NCBI GenBank assembly: GCA_038123715.1
Contig: JAYPAN010000009.1
Location: 1 to 60,597 of the forward strand
From: JAYPAN01 sp038123715
GTDB taxonomy: Bacteria; Pseudomonadota; Alphaproteobacteria; RS24
Length of the DNA: 60,597 bases
Direction of reading: 5' to 3'
In this document: one piece after another, positions 44,119-53,037 of the stretch
Layout: each line of letters starts with the position of its first letter
How positions within the stretch are numbered: position 1 is the first letter of the stretch
Made by a program: the position numbers and the translations under genes
Notes under the pieces: model-generated
What the model was told of the DNA's origin: nothing
Database searches by the model: none
What the model saw: the letters and a program-made list of their open reading frames with translations, nothing else

Positions 44119-44811
44119 ATGCGGCATTTGCAATCTGTTTTATTCCCCATTCACAATGAGGGTTATCGGTTCATTGCCATTTTTGCGGTTTTGACATTTC
44201 TGCTGTTTTTTGTCGGAACATTTTTCGGCTGGCTTGGTGTCGTGCTGACGCTGTGGTGTGCGTGGTTTTTCCGCGATCCGGCACGGGTGACGCCGCAGCG
44301 CGAAGGGCTGGTGATAAGCCCGGCTGACGGTGTGGTGAATATGATTACCGAATCCGTGCCGCCGCCGGAACTTGGTCTTGGCAATAAACCGCTGCTTTGT
44401 GTGTCGGTTTTCATGAATGTGTTTAATTGCCATGTCAATCGCATGCCGGTCACTGGCACGGTGAAGAAATCGCTTTACCGCACCGGCCAGTTTTTGAGCG
44501 CCGATTTGGACAAGGCCAGCGAAGCCAATGAGCGCCAATCCATGCTGGTAGAACTTGAAGATGGCAGTCAGATTGTGGTTGTGCAAATTGCCGGTCTGGT
44601 GGCGCGGCGAATTCTCTGCACGGCGCAGGAAGAACAGAAAATGCAAGCCGGTGAGCGCTTTGGCCTTATCCGCTTTGGCAGCCGGTGTGATGTCTATCTG
44701 CCGGAAGGGGCAGTGCCATTGGTGGCGATTGGCCAGTCGGCCATTGCCGGTGAAACCGTGCTGGCTGATTTGCTGTCGGATGAACCCGAACGCGAAACGC
44801 AGACGGCGTAA
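44119..44811 (+). CDS. psd: phosphatidylserine decarboxylase (short form)
   Basis: A 230-residue membrane-bound pyruvoyl enzyme that converts phosphatidylserine to phosphatidylethanolamine. Two hydrophobic segments lie near the N terminus (FIAIFAVLTFLLFFVGTFFG, then VVLTLWCAWFF), followed by ISPADGVV and FMNVFNCHVNRMPVTG. Self-cleavage is expected at Gly187-Ser188 in RFGSRCDVYLP. It lacks the long N-terminal region of the E. coli enzyme, as usual for Alphaproteobacteria. pssA, which makes its substrate, starts 10 bases later. Confidence 0.95.
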   Translation: MRHLQSVLFPIHNEGYRFIAIFAVLTFLLFFVGTFFGWLGVVLTLWCAWFFRDPARVTPQREGLVISPADGVVNMITESVPPPELGLGNKPLLCVSVFMNVFNCHVNRMPVTGTVKKSLYRTGQFLSADLDKASEANERQSMLVELEDGSQIVVVQIAGLVARRILCTAQEEQKMQAGERFGLIRFGSRCDVYLPEGAVPLVAIGQSAIAGETVLADLLSDEPERETQTA

Positions 44812-44821
44812 GGGCAGATGC

Positions 44822-45640
44822 ATGGTCAACCAGCCTGATGACAATACTGATAAGGTAAAAAGCCCGACAGAAAGCGGCCTCAAAACCGATGGCGCACGCG
44901 ACCGGAGCCGCTATCCGGTGCGCCGACTGATACCCAATGCGGTCACATTGCTGGCGCTGAGCCTTGGCCTGACCGCCATGCGCTTAGGGTTGGACGGGCG
45001 CTATGAAATTGCCATGCTGTGCATTGTGCTGGCCGGTATGCTGGATGCGGTTGACGGACGGCTGGCGCGGCTGTTGCGGGCGGAAAGCCCGCTTGGCGCG
45101 CAATTGGATTCGCTGACCGATTTTATCAATTTCGGCGTTGCGCCGGTTTTTCTGGTCTATCTCTGGGCTTTGCAAGCCACTGGCCGCTTTGGCTGGGCGG
45201 TTATTCTTTTTTTCACGATTTGCTGCGCGCTGCGGCTGGCGCGTTTCAATGTAGCGATGGAAGAACCTGACCGACCGGCGTGGAAAATGCGTTTCTTCAC
45301 CGGTGTGCCGTCACCGGCTGCTGGTGGGCTGGTCATGTTGCCCATGTTTTTGCAGGCGGCTGATTTGCGGATGGCGGAAAATGATGTGCCGCTGGTGCTG
45401 CTCAATATCATTTTTGTTGCGCTGTTAATGGTCAGCCGAATCCCGACCATTTCCGGCAAGGGCTTGTCGCCGACCATCAGGCGCGACATGGTGCTGCCCA
45501 TTATGTTGCTGGTCGGCACGATTGCCGTTTTGATTTTCACCTTTCCCTGGGTGGCGCTCAGCCTTGTTTGTCTGGCTTATTATTTGCTGCTGCCCTATGG
45601 CTGGCTGTCTTATCGGCGACTGGCGGCGCGGCGCGGCTAG
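44822..45640 (+). CDS. pssA: CDP-diacylglycerol--serine O-phosphatidyltransferase
   Basis: A 272-residue integral membrane enzyme that makes phosphatidylserine. The CDP-alcohol phosphotransferase motif is LDAVDGRLARLLRAESPLGA followed by LDSLTD, with the usual aspartates. Several hydrophobic segments follow. The ATG at 44822 is chosen 10 bases after the psd stop; an earlier in-frame start would lie inside psd. psd and pssA together form a phosphatidylethanolamine operon. Confidence 0.95.
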   Translation: MVNQPDDNTDKVKSPTESGLKTDGARDRSRYPVRRLIPNAVTLLALSLGLTAMRLGLDGRYEIAMLCIVLAGMLDAVDGRLARLLRAESPLGAQLDSLTDFINFGVAPVFLVYLWALQATGRFGWAVILFFTICCALRLARFNVAMEEPDRPAWKMRFFTGVPSPAAGGLVMLPMFLQAADLRMAENDVPLVLLNIIFVALLMVSRIPTISGKGLSPTIRRDMVLPIMLLVGTIAVLIFTFPWVALSLVCLAYYLLLPYGWLSYRRLAARRG

Positions 45641-45651
45641 CCGAGACCGGC

Positions 45652-48600
45652 CTATAAATCCAAATCGACAATATCCTGCGCGGTTTCGGTGCGCTGTTTG
45701 GGCATGATGCCGCCTTGTTGAGCGCTTGTTTGCTGGCGGCGTGTTGGCTGTCCGCTTTGCCCGCTTTCCGGCCCGACGCGGCGCATCAGCGTGTCCCGCA
45801 ATTGCCCGATGCCATTGCCCGGTATCATGGCGCGCAAGCGGTCGGGCAGCGCCAGCATAACCGGCACGACGACAAGCGTCAGCAAGGTCGAAAAGCCAAG
45901 GCCGAATATAATCGCGGTTGCCAATTGCACCCACCAGGCCGAAGTCGGCTCGTTCAATTGCACAGTGCGGTTAATGACATCGACAGATGCCTGAATCGCC
46001 ATTGGAAACAGGCCAATCATGGTCGTGACGGTGGTCAGCAAAATTGGCCGCATACGCTGGCCTGCGGTTTTCAAAATGGCGGTTGTGCGTTCCATGCCGC
46101 TTGCGACAAGGCGCTGGAAAGTGTCTATCAGCACAATCGAATTATTGACCACAATACCGGCCAAGGCCACCACGCCCGTGCCACTCATAATCACGCTGAA
46201 TGTCTGACCGGTAATCACCATGCCCAGCAACACGCCAATGGTTGACATGATGACGGTGGACAGTGTGAGGAAGGTGCAATACAGGCTGTTAAATTGCAGC
46301 AGCAGAATAATGAACATTAACAGCAGCGAGGCACTCATGGCGCGACCAAGAAACGCCGCCGATTCCTCGGCTTCCTCATTGGCGCCGCGCAATTTGACCT
46401 TTATCCCCGGTGGTAATTGTGTGGTTTCCAGCCAAGCCAAAAACTCGGCTTCCGCAATGGTTGCCAAAATTGGCTGGTTGGTTGCCGGGTCAATGCGGGT
46501 ATTGGCCTTGATTTCATATATGCGATAGCCGTCAACGCGCGAAATAGTATCCATTTTTGGCCCGGCTTCGCGCCGCACAAAATTGCTCAAAGGCACATTT
46601 GAACCGGGGGTCTGAATCCGCAAATTGTCGAGCTGGTCGAAGGAGCGCGCCTCAATCGGGAAACGGGCGCGGATTTCAATTTCATCCTCGCTGTCATCGG
46701 GTCGGTAATGACCAATCAGAATACCATTGGTAACAAGCTGAATCATATTGCCGACTGTGGTGATATCGGCATTGAAACGCCCTGCGGCTTCGCGATCAAC
46801 GCGCAATTTCCACTCAATGCCGGGCAAGGAGCGCGTGTCCTCAATCTCGGTGAACATATCGTTGCGCTGTTCGAGAAACCCGCGTATTTGCCGCACGGCT
46901 GTGTCCAGCACATCCAGTTTCATGCCGCTGATTTCAATCTCAATTCCCTTGCCGGTCGGTGGCCCCTGTTCGCGCTCTTTCAATTCAACCTGAATGCCGG
47001 GAATGGTATTTGCCTGAGCTGAGATATCCCGCATGATTTCAGTTGCGCGCTTGCGGGTTGAAAAATGCGAAAACTCAATGCGTATCAGGCCGACCAAATC
47101 CGGCGGCAGGCCGCCATCACCGCCAAAATTGTCGCCACCCGCCGATGTCATTTCGGGGCCGGTCTGGGTGAAAGCCGATTCAATGCCCGGCGTTTTCAGC
47201 GCGATATGCTCAACCATGCGGGTCAGATTATCGGCCTGAGCCAATGACAGATTGCCACGCGCCTTGACCAATATATTGGCCTGTTCCGGCTCAATCGGCG
47301 TGAAAAACTCAACCCCGGAACCATAGCGCCCATAAAGCGAGACCACGCTGCTCAAAATCATCACGGCAACGGCAATGGTGATAAAGGGATGTCTGATGCA
47401 ATTGTTCAAAAAGCGCAGATAAATGCCGGTCAAGCCGGGCGTTGTTTGCACATCAAGGTCTTTATCGGCGGCCAGACTGGCCAATACCGCGTCGCCCTTT
47501 TGCTCCGACTTGCCGACCAGCCCGCCAATCACCGGCAAAAACACCATAGCTGTCAACAGCGAAGCGCTGAGAACAATAATCACCGTAATCGGCAAATAAG
47601 ACATGAATTTGCCGCTGACGCCCGGCCAGAAAAGCATTGGCGCGAAAGCGGCCAGCGTTGTGCCGGTCGAGGCCAAAATCGGCCAGAACATGCGCGAGGC
47701 TGCCATTGCATAAGCCTCGGCGCGCTCAAGACCTTCGGCCATTTTGCGGTCGGCATATTCAATAACCACAATCGCGCCATCAACCAAAATACCGACCGAC
47801 AGCACCAAGCCGAACATAATCATCATGTTCAAAGTCATGCCCATCAAATTGATGATAAGAAAGCCGAACAGGAAAGAAGTCGGAATGGACAAGCCAACCA
47901 GCAAAGCAGAGCGCAATCCCAGCGCGGCAATCACCAATATCATCACCAACAGCACGGCATTGGTGATGGAGATTTCCAGCGAGCCAATCATGTCGAAAAT
48001 ATAATTGGAAAGGTCGGAGGAATAATGCACATCAATATGCTCCGGCCAATCAGCGGTGAAGCGCTCGGTCGTCTCACGCACATTACGGGTTGTGTCCACC
48101 ACATTGGCACCCAGCCTTTTGACCACTTCAACGGCAATGGTCGGCGCGCCATTGTGACGGGCTTTGGTGTCAGCATCTTTGAAGCTGCGGCGAATATCGG
48201 CAATATCCGACAGGCGCACCAGCGCGTCGCCGCGCCGCTTAATAGCCAGTTGCATCACATCATCCGTGGTTTCAATCAAGCCCGGCACGGAGATGGAAAA
48301 CCGCCCTGACGCATTGTCAATATGCCCGGCCGGTATCAGCCGGTTATTGCGGTTGAGCGCGGCGTAAAGCTCATCAGCAGTGATGTTGTAAATCTCCATA
48401 GCGCGCGGGTCGATGATGATTTCCATCACCTCCTCGCGGTGGCCTATCAGATTGGCTTCCAGCACGGATGTCATGCCCGATAATTCGTCGCGCAGCGCGC
48501 GGGCGCGGCGGTAAAGTTCGGTTTCCGAGCCATTGCTGGTCAGGCTGACCATAATGACCGGAAACAGACCGGCATTAAATTCACGAATATCCGGTTCCTC

Positions 48601-48972
48601 GGCATCGCTTGGCAAGTCTTGTCGTGCTTGGTCAACACGTTCGCGTGTATCGAGCAGTGCCTGGTCTTTGTCAAAGCTGACATCAAATTCAAGAATCACC
48701 GCCCCGTAATTTTGCGCCGCGACTGAGCGCATTTCCTTCAGGCCGGTCAATGTGCGTAATTCATATTCAAGCGGTTTGACGATAAGCCTTTCGGCATCGG
48801 CAGGCGAGACACCGGGCAGCACCACGCCGACATAGATAATTGGAATTGGAATATCCGGGTCGGCTTCGCGCGGCAGCGACACATAGGAACTGATGCCACC
48901 AATCAACAAAGCCAGCAAAATCGCCAAAACCGCGCGATGACGGCGAATGGCCTGTCTGATAAAGCCATACAT
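45652..48972 (-). CDS. RND-type efflux transporter, inner-membrane pump
   Basis: A 1106-residue AcrB-type pump with about 12 membrane helices and two large periplasmic loops. PREADPDIPIPIIYVGVVLPG near the N terminus and SVGILVDGAIVVIEYADRK in TM4 are RND signatures. That TM4 motif has one Asp (VDGA) where AcrB has two, as in many relatives. It works with a periplasmic adaptor and an outer-membrane channel, using the proton gradient to expel hydrophobic compounds. The adaptor gene lies 2 bases upstream; no channel gene is nearby. The substrate is unknown. A hydrophilic Gln-rich tail ends the protein. Confidence 0.93.
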   Translation of the reverse strand: MYGFIRQAIRRHRAVLAILLALLIGGISSYVSLPREADPDIPIPIIYVGVVLPGVSPADAERLIVKPLEYELRTLTGLKEMRSVAAQNYGAVILEFDVSFDKDQALLDTRERVDQARQDLPSDAEEPDIREFNAGLFPVIMVSLTSNGSETELYRRARALRDELSGMTSVLEANLIGHREEVMEIIIDPRAMEIYNITADELYAALNRNNRLIPAGHIDNASGRFSISVPGLIETTDDVMQLAIKRRGDALVRLSDIADIRRSFKDADTKARHNGAPTIAVEVVKRLGANVVDTTRNVRETTERFTADWPEHIDVHYSSDLSNYIFDMIGSLEISITNAVLLVMILVIAALGLRSALLVGLSIPTSFLFGFLIINLMGMTLNMMIMFGLVLSVGILVDGAIVVIEYADRKMAEGLERAEAYAMAASRMFWPILASTGTTLAAFAPMLFWPGVSGKFMSYLPITVIIVLSASLLTAMVFLPVIGGLVGKSEQKGDAVLASLAADKDLDVQTTPGLTGIYLRFLNNCIRHPFITIAVAVMILSSVVSLYGRYGSGVEFFTPIEPEQANILVKARGNLSLAQADNLTRMVEHIALKTPGIESAFTQTGPEMTSAGGDNFGGDGGLPPDLVGLIRIEFSHFSTRKRATEIMRDISAQANTIPGIQVELKEREQGPPTGKGIEIEISGMKLDVLDTAVRQIRGFLEQRNDMFTEIEDTRSLPGIEWKLRVDREAAGRFNADITTVGNMIQLVTNGILIGHYRPDDSEDEIEIRARFPIEARSFDQLDNLRIQTPGSNVPLSNFVRREAGPKMDTISRVDGYRIYEIKANTRIDPATNQPILATIAEAEFLAWLETTQLPPGIKVKLRGANEEAEESAAFLGRAMSASLLLMFIILLLQFNSLYCTFLTLSTVIMSTIGVLLGMVITGQTFSVIMSGTGVVALAGIVVNNSIVLIDTFQRLVASGMERTTAILKTAGQRMRPILLTTVTTMIGLFPMAIQASVDVINRTVQLNEPTSAWWVQLATAIIFGLGFSTLLTLVVVPVMLALPDRLRAMIPGNGIGQLRDTLMRRVGPESGQSGQPTRRQQTSAQQGGIMPKQRTETAQDIVDLDL

Positions 48973-48974
48973 GG

Positions 48975-50189
48975 CTAATATGCTCCCCGGTCGCTGGCCG
49001 GATTAACCAGCCCGCCGGTTTGTGCGGGTGCGGCGGGCGCACGCGCCATGCCGGTGCCATCTGCCTCAAGCTGATAGGAAATGCGCGCGCCGGCGTGGGT
49101 AAATTCGCTGCCGATTGTGATGACGGTTTCAAGCGGGCGCAGGCCGGTCACATAAGCGCCGAGCCGGTCATCGGTCAAAACCCGCACCGGACGGAAAGCG
49201 ACAATCCCGTCCTCAATCACCCGCACGCCGATTTGACCGGCCTCATTAAGCGCCAGAATATCTTGCGGGATTTTTGACGCCATGACCGATTGGGCGGTGA
49301 TATCAAGCTGCGCGCTGACCCCGTCGCGCAATCGCAAATCACGATTTTCAACTTCGACTTCAACACGGAAAGTGCGGGTTACCGCATCCGGGCTTTCAGC
49401 AACATAGCGCACCAGACCGTCAATGGTTTCGCCGGTTGCCAGCCGTGCCGTGGCTCCCGCACCAATGGTAATGTCATTGACTTGGTTTTCCGACAAATAG
49501 GCGACAATCAAAAGCGGGTCTTTATCTATCAGCATGCCGCAAGGTCGCCCGACCGACAAAAAGTCACCAACGCGCAAGGGCTGGGTGTCCAATATGCCGT
49601 CAAACGGGGCTTTTATCCGCGTTCGGTCAAGTTCCACCTTGCGTAATTTGACCGCCGCAATGGCCGCATCATAGGCGGCGCGGCTGGCAGCAAGCTGGCT
49701 CTTTGAGCTATGCCCTTTATCATGCAGCTTGCGGGCTGCCTGATATTCAATTTTACGCACATTGCGGAGCGCGCGGGCTTCTTCAAGCTGGGCGGCACGC
49801 GCCCCAACATTAATCTGGCAAATAGTCTGACCGGCCTGCACAAACGCGCCTTTGTCAACCGGCAGGGCGCTAATCGTGCCATTTGTCTCGGCTGCCAGTG
49901 TAACCCGTTTTTCGGCCTCGCTGCGCGCTTGCAAGCTGACCTTATTGGCAAAGGGCTGCGCTTTGATTTGGCGCGCTACAACGGTGAATGCGCCCGGGCT
50001 ATTTTCCGGTACGCCAATCGCTTTGGCGGTTTCTACCGCATCCGAGCCGCCGGAAATCACGCCGCTGGCGACCCAACCGATAATTGCAAAAGCGACAACC
50101 AGCGAGGTCAGCAAAGACCGGCTTATTTTCAGACGCCTTTTGTCGGTCGCTTGCCCGTTCGGGGGCAACTCGTTATTTGTGTTTTCCAT
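48975..50189 (-). CDS. RND efflux periplasmic adaptor (HlyD/MFP family)
   Basis: A 404-residue protein with one membrane anchor near residues 25-45 (LLTSLVVAFAIIGWVASGVI). The lipoyl-like and hairpin part is GTISALPVDKGAFVQAGQTICQIN, followed by a beta-barrel (IKAPFDGILDTQPLRVGDFLSVG). It bridges the RND pump to an outer-membrane channel. It is the first gene of a two-gene minus-strand operon with the pump. It is divergent from the DUF1330 gene across 181 bases, in which I see no clear operator; no local regulator gene is present. Confidence 0.93.
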   Translation of the reverse strand: MENTNNELPPNGQATDKRRLKISRSLLTSLVVAFAIIGWVASGVISGGSDAVETAKAIGVPENSPGAFTVVARQIKAQPFANKVSLQARSEAEKRVTLAAETNGTISALPVDKGAFVQAGQTICQINVGARAAQLEEARALRNVRKIEYQAARKLHDKGHSSKSQLAASRAAYDAAIAAVKLRKVELDRTRIKAPFDGILDTQPLRVGDFLSVGRPCGMLIDKDPLLIVAYLSENQVNDITIGAGATARLATGETIDGLVRYVAESPDAVTRTFRVEVEVENRDLRLRDGVSAQLDITAQSVMASKIPQDILALNEAGQIGVRVIEDGIVAFRPVRVLTDDRLGAYVTGLRPLETVITIGSEFTHAGARISYQLEADGTGMARAPAAPAQTGGLVNPASDRGAY

Positions 50190-50370
50190 AGGTCAACTGC
50201 TCTTTTTGCCAAGTTCGCGCCTGTCTGCCATTGCTTTCAGCCAATATCAAGTTATAAAACGGCTGGCTGCATTTTAACTGTCAAAAAATGACGCCTTGTT
50301 CATATTTGGTGTCGATATGCCATAAGTCAATATCGGCAAAGCCAAAATCGGCAATTTTAGGGGAGAAACA

Positions 50371-50778
50371 ATGTTTTACGAAAACGCCGTCATACCAACA
50401 CGCGACCAGCTCAAAGCATTTGGCGAAGCCAATCACGGCAAGGAGATTTTTATGGTCAATCTCCTCAAATTCAAGGAAAAGGCGGAATATCCCGATGGCC
50501 GCGAGACCGATTTGACCGGCGCACAGGCCTACGGCATTTATACTGAGGGCGTGACCAAAATCTTGAACAGTTTTGGCGGCGATATTGTGTTCAGCGGCCA
50601 AGTCGAGCGCCTCATGCTCGGCACAGTAGAGGAATTGTGGGATGCGGTGGCGATTGCCCGATATCCCAACCGTGAAGCTATGGGCAAAATGGTGTCCTCA
50701 CCCGAATATGCCGAAATCTCCATGCATCGCGATGCCGGCCTGGCCGGTCAGCTCAACATTGAAACCACGCAACCCTGA
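50371..50778 (+). CDS. DUF1330 family protein
   Basis: A 135-residue protein with the DUF1330 pattern: MVNLLKFKEKAEYPDG near residue 28 and AVAIARYPNREAMGKMVSSPEYAEISMHRDAGL. The family has a dimeric ferredoxin-like (ABM) fold and no settled function. GGGGAGAAAC precedes the ATG. The gene stands alone between divergent and convergent neighbours. Confidence 0.85.
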   Translation: MFYENAVIPTRDQLKAFGEANHGKEIFMVNLLKFKEKAEYPDGRETDLTGAQAYGIYTEGVTKILNSFGGDIVFSGQVERLMLGTVEELWDAVAIARYPNREAMGKMVSSPEYAEISMHRDAGLAGQLNIETTQP

Positions 50779-50787
50779 GGGTCGGCA

Positions 50788-50814
50788 GCGGCGGCCTTAC
50801 TATATGGCCGCCGC
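50788..50814. terminator. GC-rich stem-loop at convergent gene ends (possible bidirectional terminator)
   Basis: GCGGCGGCC (50788-50796) and GGCCGCCGC (50806-50814) form a perfect 9-bp stem around a 9-base AT-rich loop. It lies just after the DUF1330 stop and includes the last codons of the convergent FadH-like gene. There is no T-run, so it may only impede rather than end transcription. Confidence 0.4.
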
Positions 50815-52902
50815 CATATGGCTGGCCTGATTTATCGCGGCCTTGGCGTCAAGCTCGGCCGCCTCATAAGCACCGCCAACCAATTCGACCGACAGGCCTT
50901 TGGCTTCCAGCGTGTCATATAATTCGCGCAATGGCTCCTGACCGGCGCAAACAATAATTGTATCTACTTCGAGAATATCGGGCTGATTATCGTTCAATAT
51001 ATGCAGCCCGCTATCGTCGATTTTCAGATATTGGATATTGTTCAGCATTTTGACGCCGCGCCGCGCCAGCGTCAGCCTGTGCGTCCAGCCCGTCGTTTTG
51101 CCCAAACCCTTGCCGACGGCTGTTTCCTTGCGCTGCATCAGGAAAATCTCGCGGTCAGCGCGCGCCACTTGCGGCTCAATACCGGTCACACCGCCGCGCG
51201 GGTGATTTTCGAAATCAACCCCCCATTCCTTGGCGAAAAGGCCAATATCCAGCGCAGCGGATGGGCCGTCATGCGAAATGAAATCGGCCACATCAAAGCC
51301 AATCCCCCCAGCGCCCATAATGGCAACGCGCTCGCCGACCGGTTTCAGCCCTTTCAGCGCATCAATATAGCCAATGACTTTTTCATGGGCGATGCCTTCA
51401 ATATCCGGCACACGCGGGCTGATGCCGGTGGCAACAACGATATGGTCAAAACCCTTCTCGACCAGCATGTCGGCATCAACACGCCTGTTCAGCTCCAGCT
51501 TGATTTGCAGCTTTTCAATCATGGTCGCGTAATAGCGCAGCGTTTCGTGAAACTCTTCCTTGCCCGGTATCAGCTTGGCGAGGTTAAACTGGCCGCCAAT
51601 TTCCGACCCGGCCTCATATAAAGTAACCTGATGGCCGCGCTCTGCGGCAATGGTTGCATAGGCCAGCCCGGCAGGCCCGGCGCCGATAACCGCAATAGCT
51701 TTCGGCTTATCGGTTGGCTCATAACTCAGCAGCGTTTCATGGCAGGCACGCGGATTGACCAGACAGGATGTCGTTTTACCGGCAAATGTATGGTCGAGAC
51801 AGGCTTGGTTGCAGGCAATACAAGTATTGATTTCATCAACCCGGTCTTCCGCCGCTTTCCGCATGAAATCACTGTCGGCCAGCATGGGGCGTGCCATAGA
51901 CACTAAATCTGCATCGCCCTGCGCCAGCACATCTTCGGCCACTTGCGGCATATTGATACGATTGGAGGTTATCACCGGAATGCTGACCTCACCGCGCACG
52001 CGGCGCGTCACTGAAGTAAAGGCAGCGCGCGGCACCATTGTGGCTATGGTCGGCACGGCGCTCTCATGCCAGGTGAAATGGGTTGAAATGATAGAAGCAC
52101 CCGCCGCTTCCAATGCGCGCGACAATTGCGCCACCTCATCCCAGCTCATGCCACCTTGCAGCATATCCATCGCGGCAATGCGGAAAATAACGATAAAATC
52201 ATCGCCCACGGCGGCGCGGGTGCGACGCACGATTTCCAGAGGAAAGCGCATCCGATTTTCATAGGAGCCGCCCCATTTATCGGTGCGCTGATTGGTTTTT
52301 TCGACAAGGAAAGTGGACAGTAAATAACCGGCCGAGCCGATAATTTCCACGCCGTCATAGCCAGCCTCACGCGCCAGCACAGCACATTGCACATGGTCAT
52401 TGATTTGCTTTTCAATTCCGGCCTCATCCAGCTCATGCGGCACATGACGGCTGATGCGCGATTTTATAGCGGAGGGCGCAACCAAAGCGTCATTATGCGC
52501 CAATGGCCCCATATGCAAAATCTGCATGCATATTTTCGTATCCGGCGCGGCGTCATGCACGGCGTCGGTTATCAGGCGATGGCCGGCCACTTCATTCTGA
52601 TTTGACAGTTTCGATGCGGCATAGACTGTCTGGCCGTTTTCATCTTTGACAGCGACGCCGCCTTCTTCATTGGGAGCAATGCCACCGGTGATAATCATGC
52701 CCACACCGCCAGCGGCGCGCTCGGCATAATAGGCGGCCATGCGCTCAAATCCGTCCGGCAATTCTTCAAGGCCAGTATGCATAGACCCCATGATTGCGCG
52801 GTTTTTAATGGTGGTGAAGCCCAAATCCAAAGGCTCAAAAAGCCGGTGAAACTTGCTGTGTCCCGGCAATAAAGTGTCAAAAGACTCTGTTTGTGCGCTC
52901 AT
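50800..52902 (-). CDS. FadH-like 2,4-dienoyl-CoA reductase / NADH:flavin oxidoreductase
   Basis: A 700-residue flavo-iron-sulfur enzyme with an Old Yellow Enzyme barrel (LFEPLDLGFTTIKNRAIMGSMHTGLE), a 4Fe-4S cluster site (CIACNQACLDHTFAGKTTSCLVNP), then FAD- and NAD(P)H-binding domains (IGAGPAGLAYATIAAERGH, and MGAGGIGFDVADF). This is the E. coli FadH architecture; relatives also include trimethylamine dehydrogenase. FadH removes conjugated double bonds during oxidation of unsaturated fatty acids, and a thiolase lies 5 kb away. The substrate is not certain. GGGAGAC precedes the ATG. Confidence 0.9.
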   Translation of the reverse strand: MSAQTESFDTLLPGHSKFHRLFEPLDLGFTTIKNRAIMGSMHTGLEELPDGFERMAAYYAERAAGGVGMIITGGIAPNEEGGVAVKDENGQTVYAASKLSNQNEVAGHRLITDAVHDAAPDTKICMQILHMGPLAHNDALVAPSAIKSRISRHVPHELDEAGIEKQINDHVQCAVLAREAGYDGVEIIGSAGYLLSTFLVEKTNQRTDKWGGSYENRMRFPLEIVRRTRAAVGDDFIVIFRIAAMDMLQGGMSWDEVAQLSRALEAAGASIISTHFTWHESAVPTIATMVPRAAFTSVTRRVRGEVSIPVITSNRINMPQVAEDVLAQGDADLVSMARPMLADSDFMRKAAEDRVDEINTCIACNQACLDHTFAGKTTSCLVNPRACHETLLSYEPTDKPKAIAVIGAGPAGLAYATIAAERGHQVTLYEAGSEIGGQFNLAKLIPGKEEFHETLRYYATMIEKLQIKLELNRRVDADMLVEKGFDHIVVATGISPRVPDIEGIAHEKVIGYIDALKGLKPVGERVAIMGAGGIGFDVADFISHDGPSAALDIGLFAKEWGVDFENHPRGGVTGIEPQVARADREIFLMQRKETAVGKGLGKTTGWTHRLTLARRGVKMLNNIQYLKIDDSGLHILNDNQPDILEVDTIIVCAGQEPLRELYDTLEAKGLSVELVGGAYEAAELDAKAAINQASHMAAAI

Positions 52903-52924
52903 TATATGTCTCCCTTTGCATTAA

Positions 52925-52952
52925 ATTATAGCGTTGATATTGTTTCCGGCAA
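52925..52952 (-). promoter_or_regulatory. candidate promoter of the FadH-like gene
   Basis: On the minus strand, TTGCCG (52952-52947), a 16-base spacer and a perfect TATAAT (52930-52925). It lies 23 bases before the ATG at 52902, allowing a short leader with the ribosome-binding site. Confidence 0.55.
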
Positions 52953-53037
52953 GCATTTGCGTCGGCAGGAAGGCTTGGGTAAGGTCTTGTTAAGAAAACC
53001 GGCCTATCATGTCGGAGAAACCATTCCGGGAGGTGTC

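Noticed and set aside
47389..48309. Open frame of 306 codons on the plus strand opposite the RND pump gene
   Set aside because: Composition is dominated by His, Gln and Asn, typical of an antisense shadow; the RND gene is certain.
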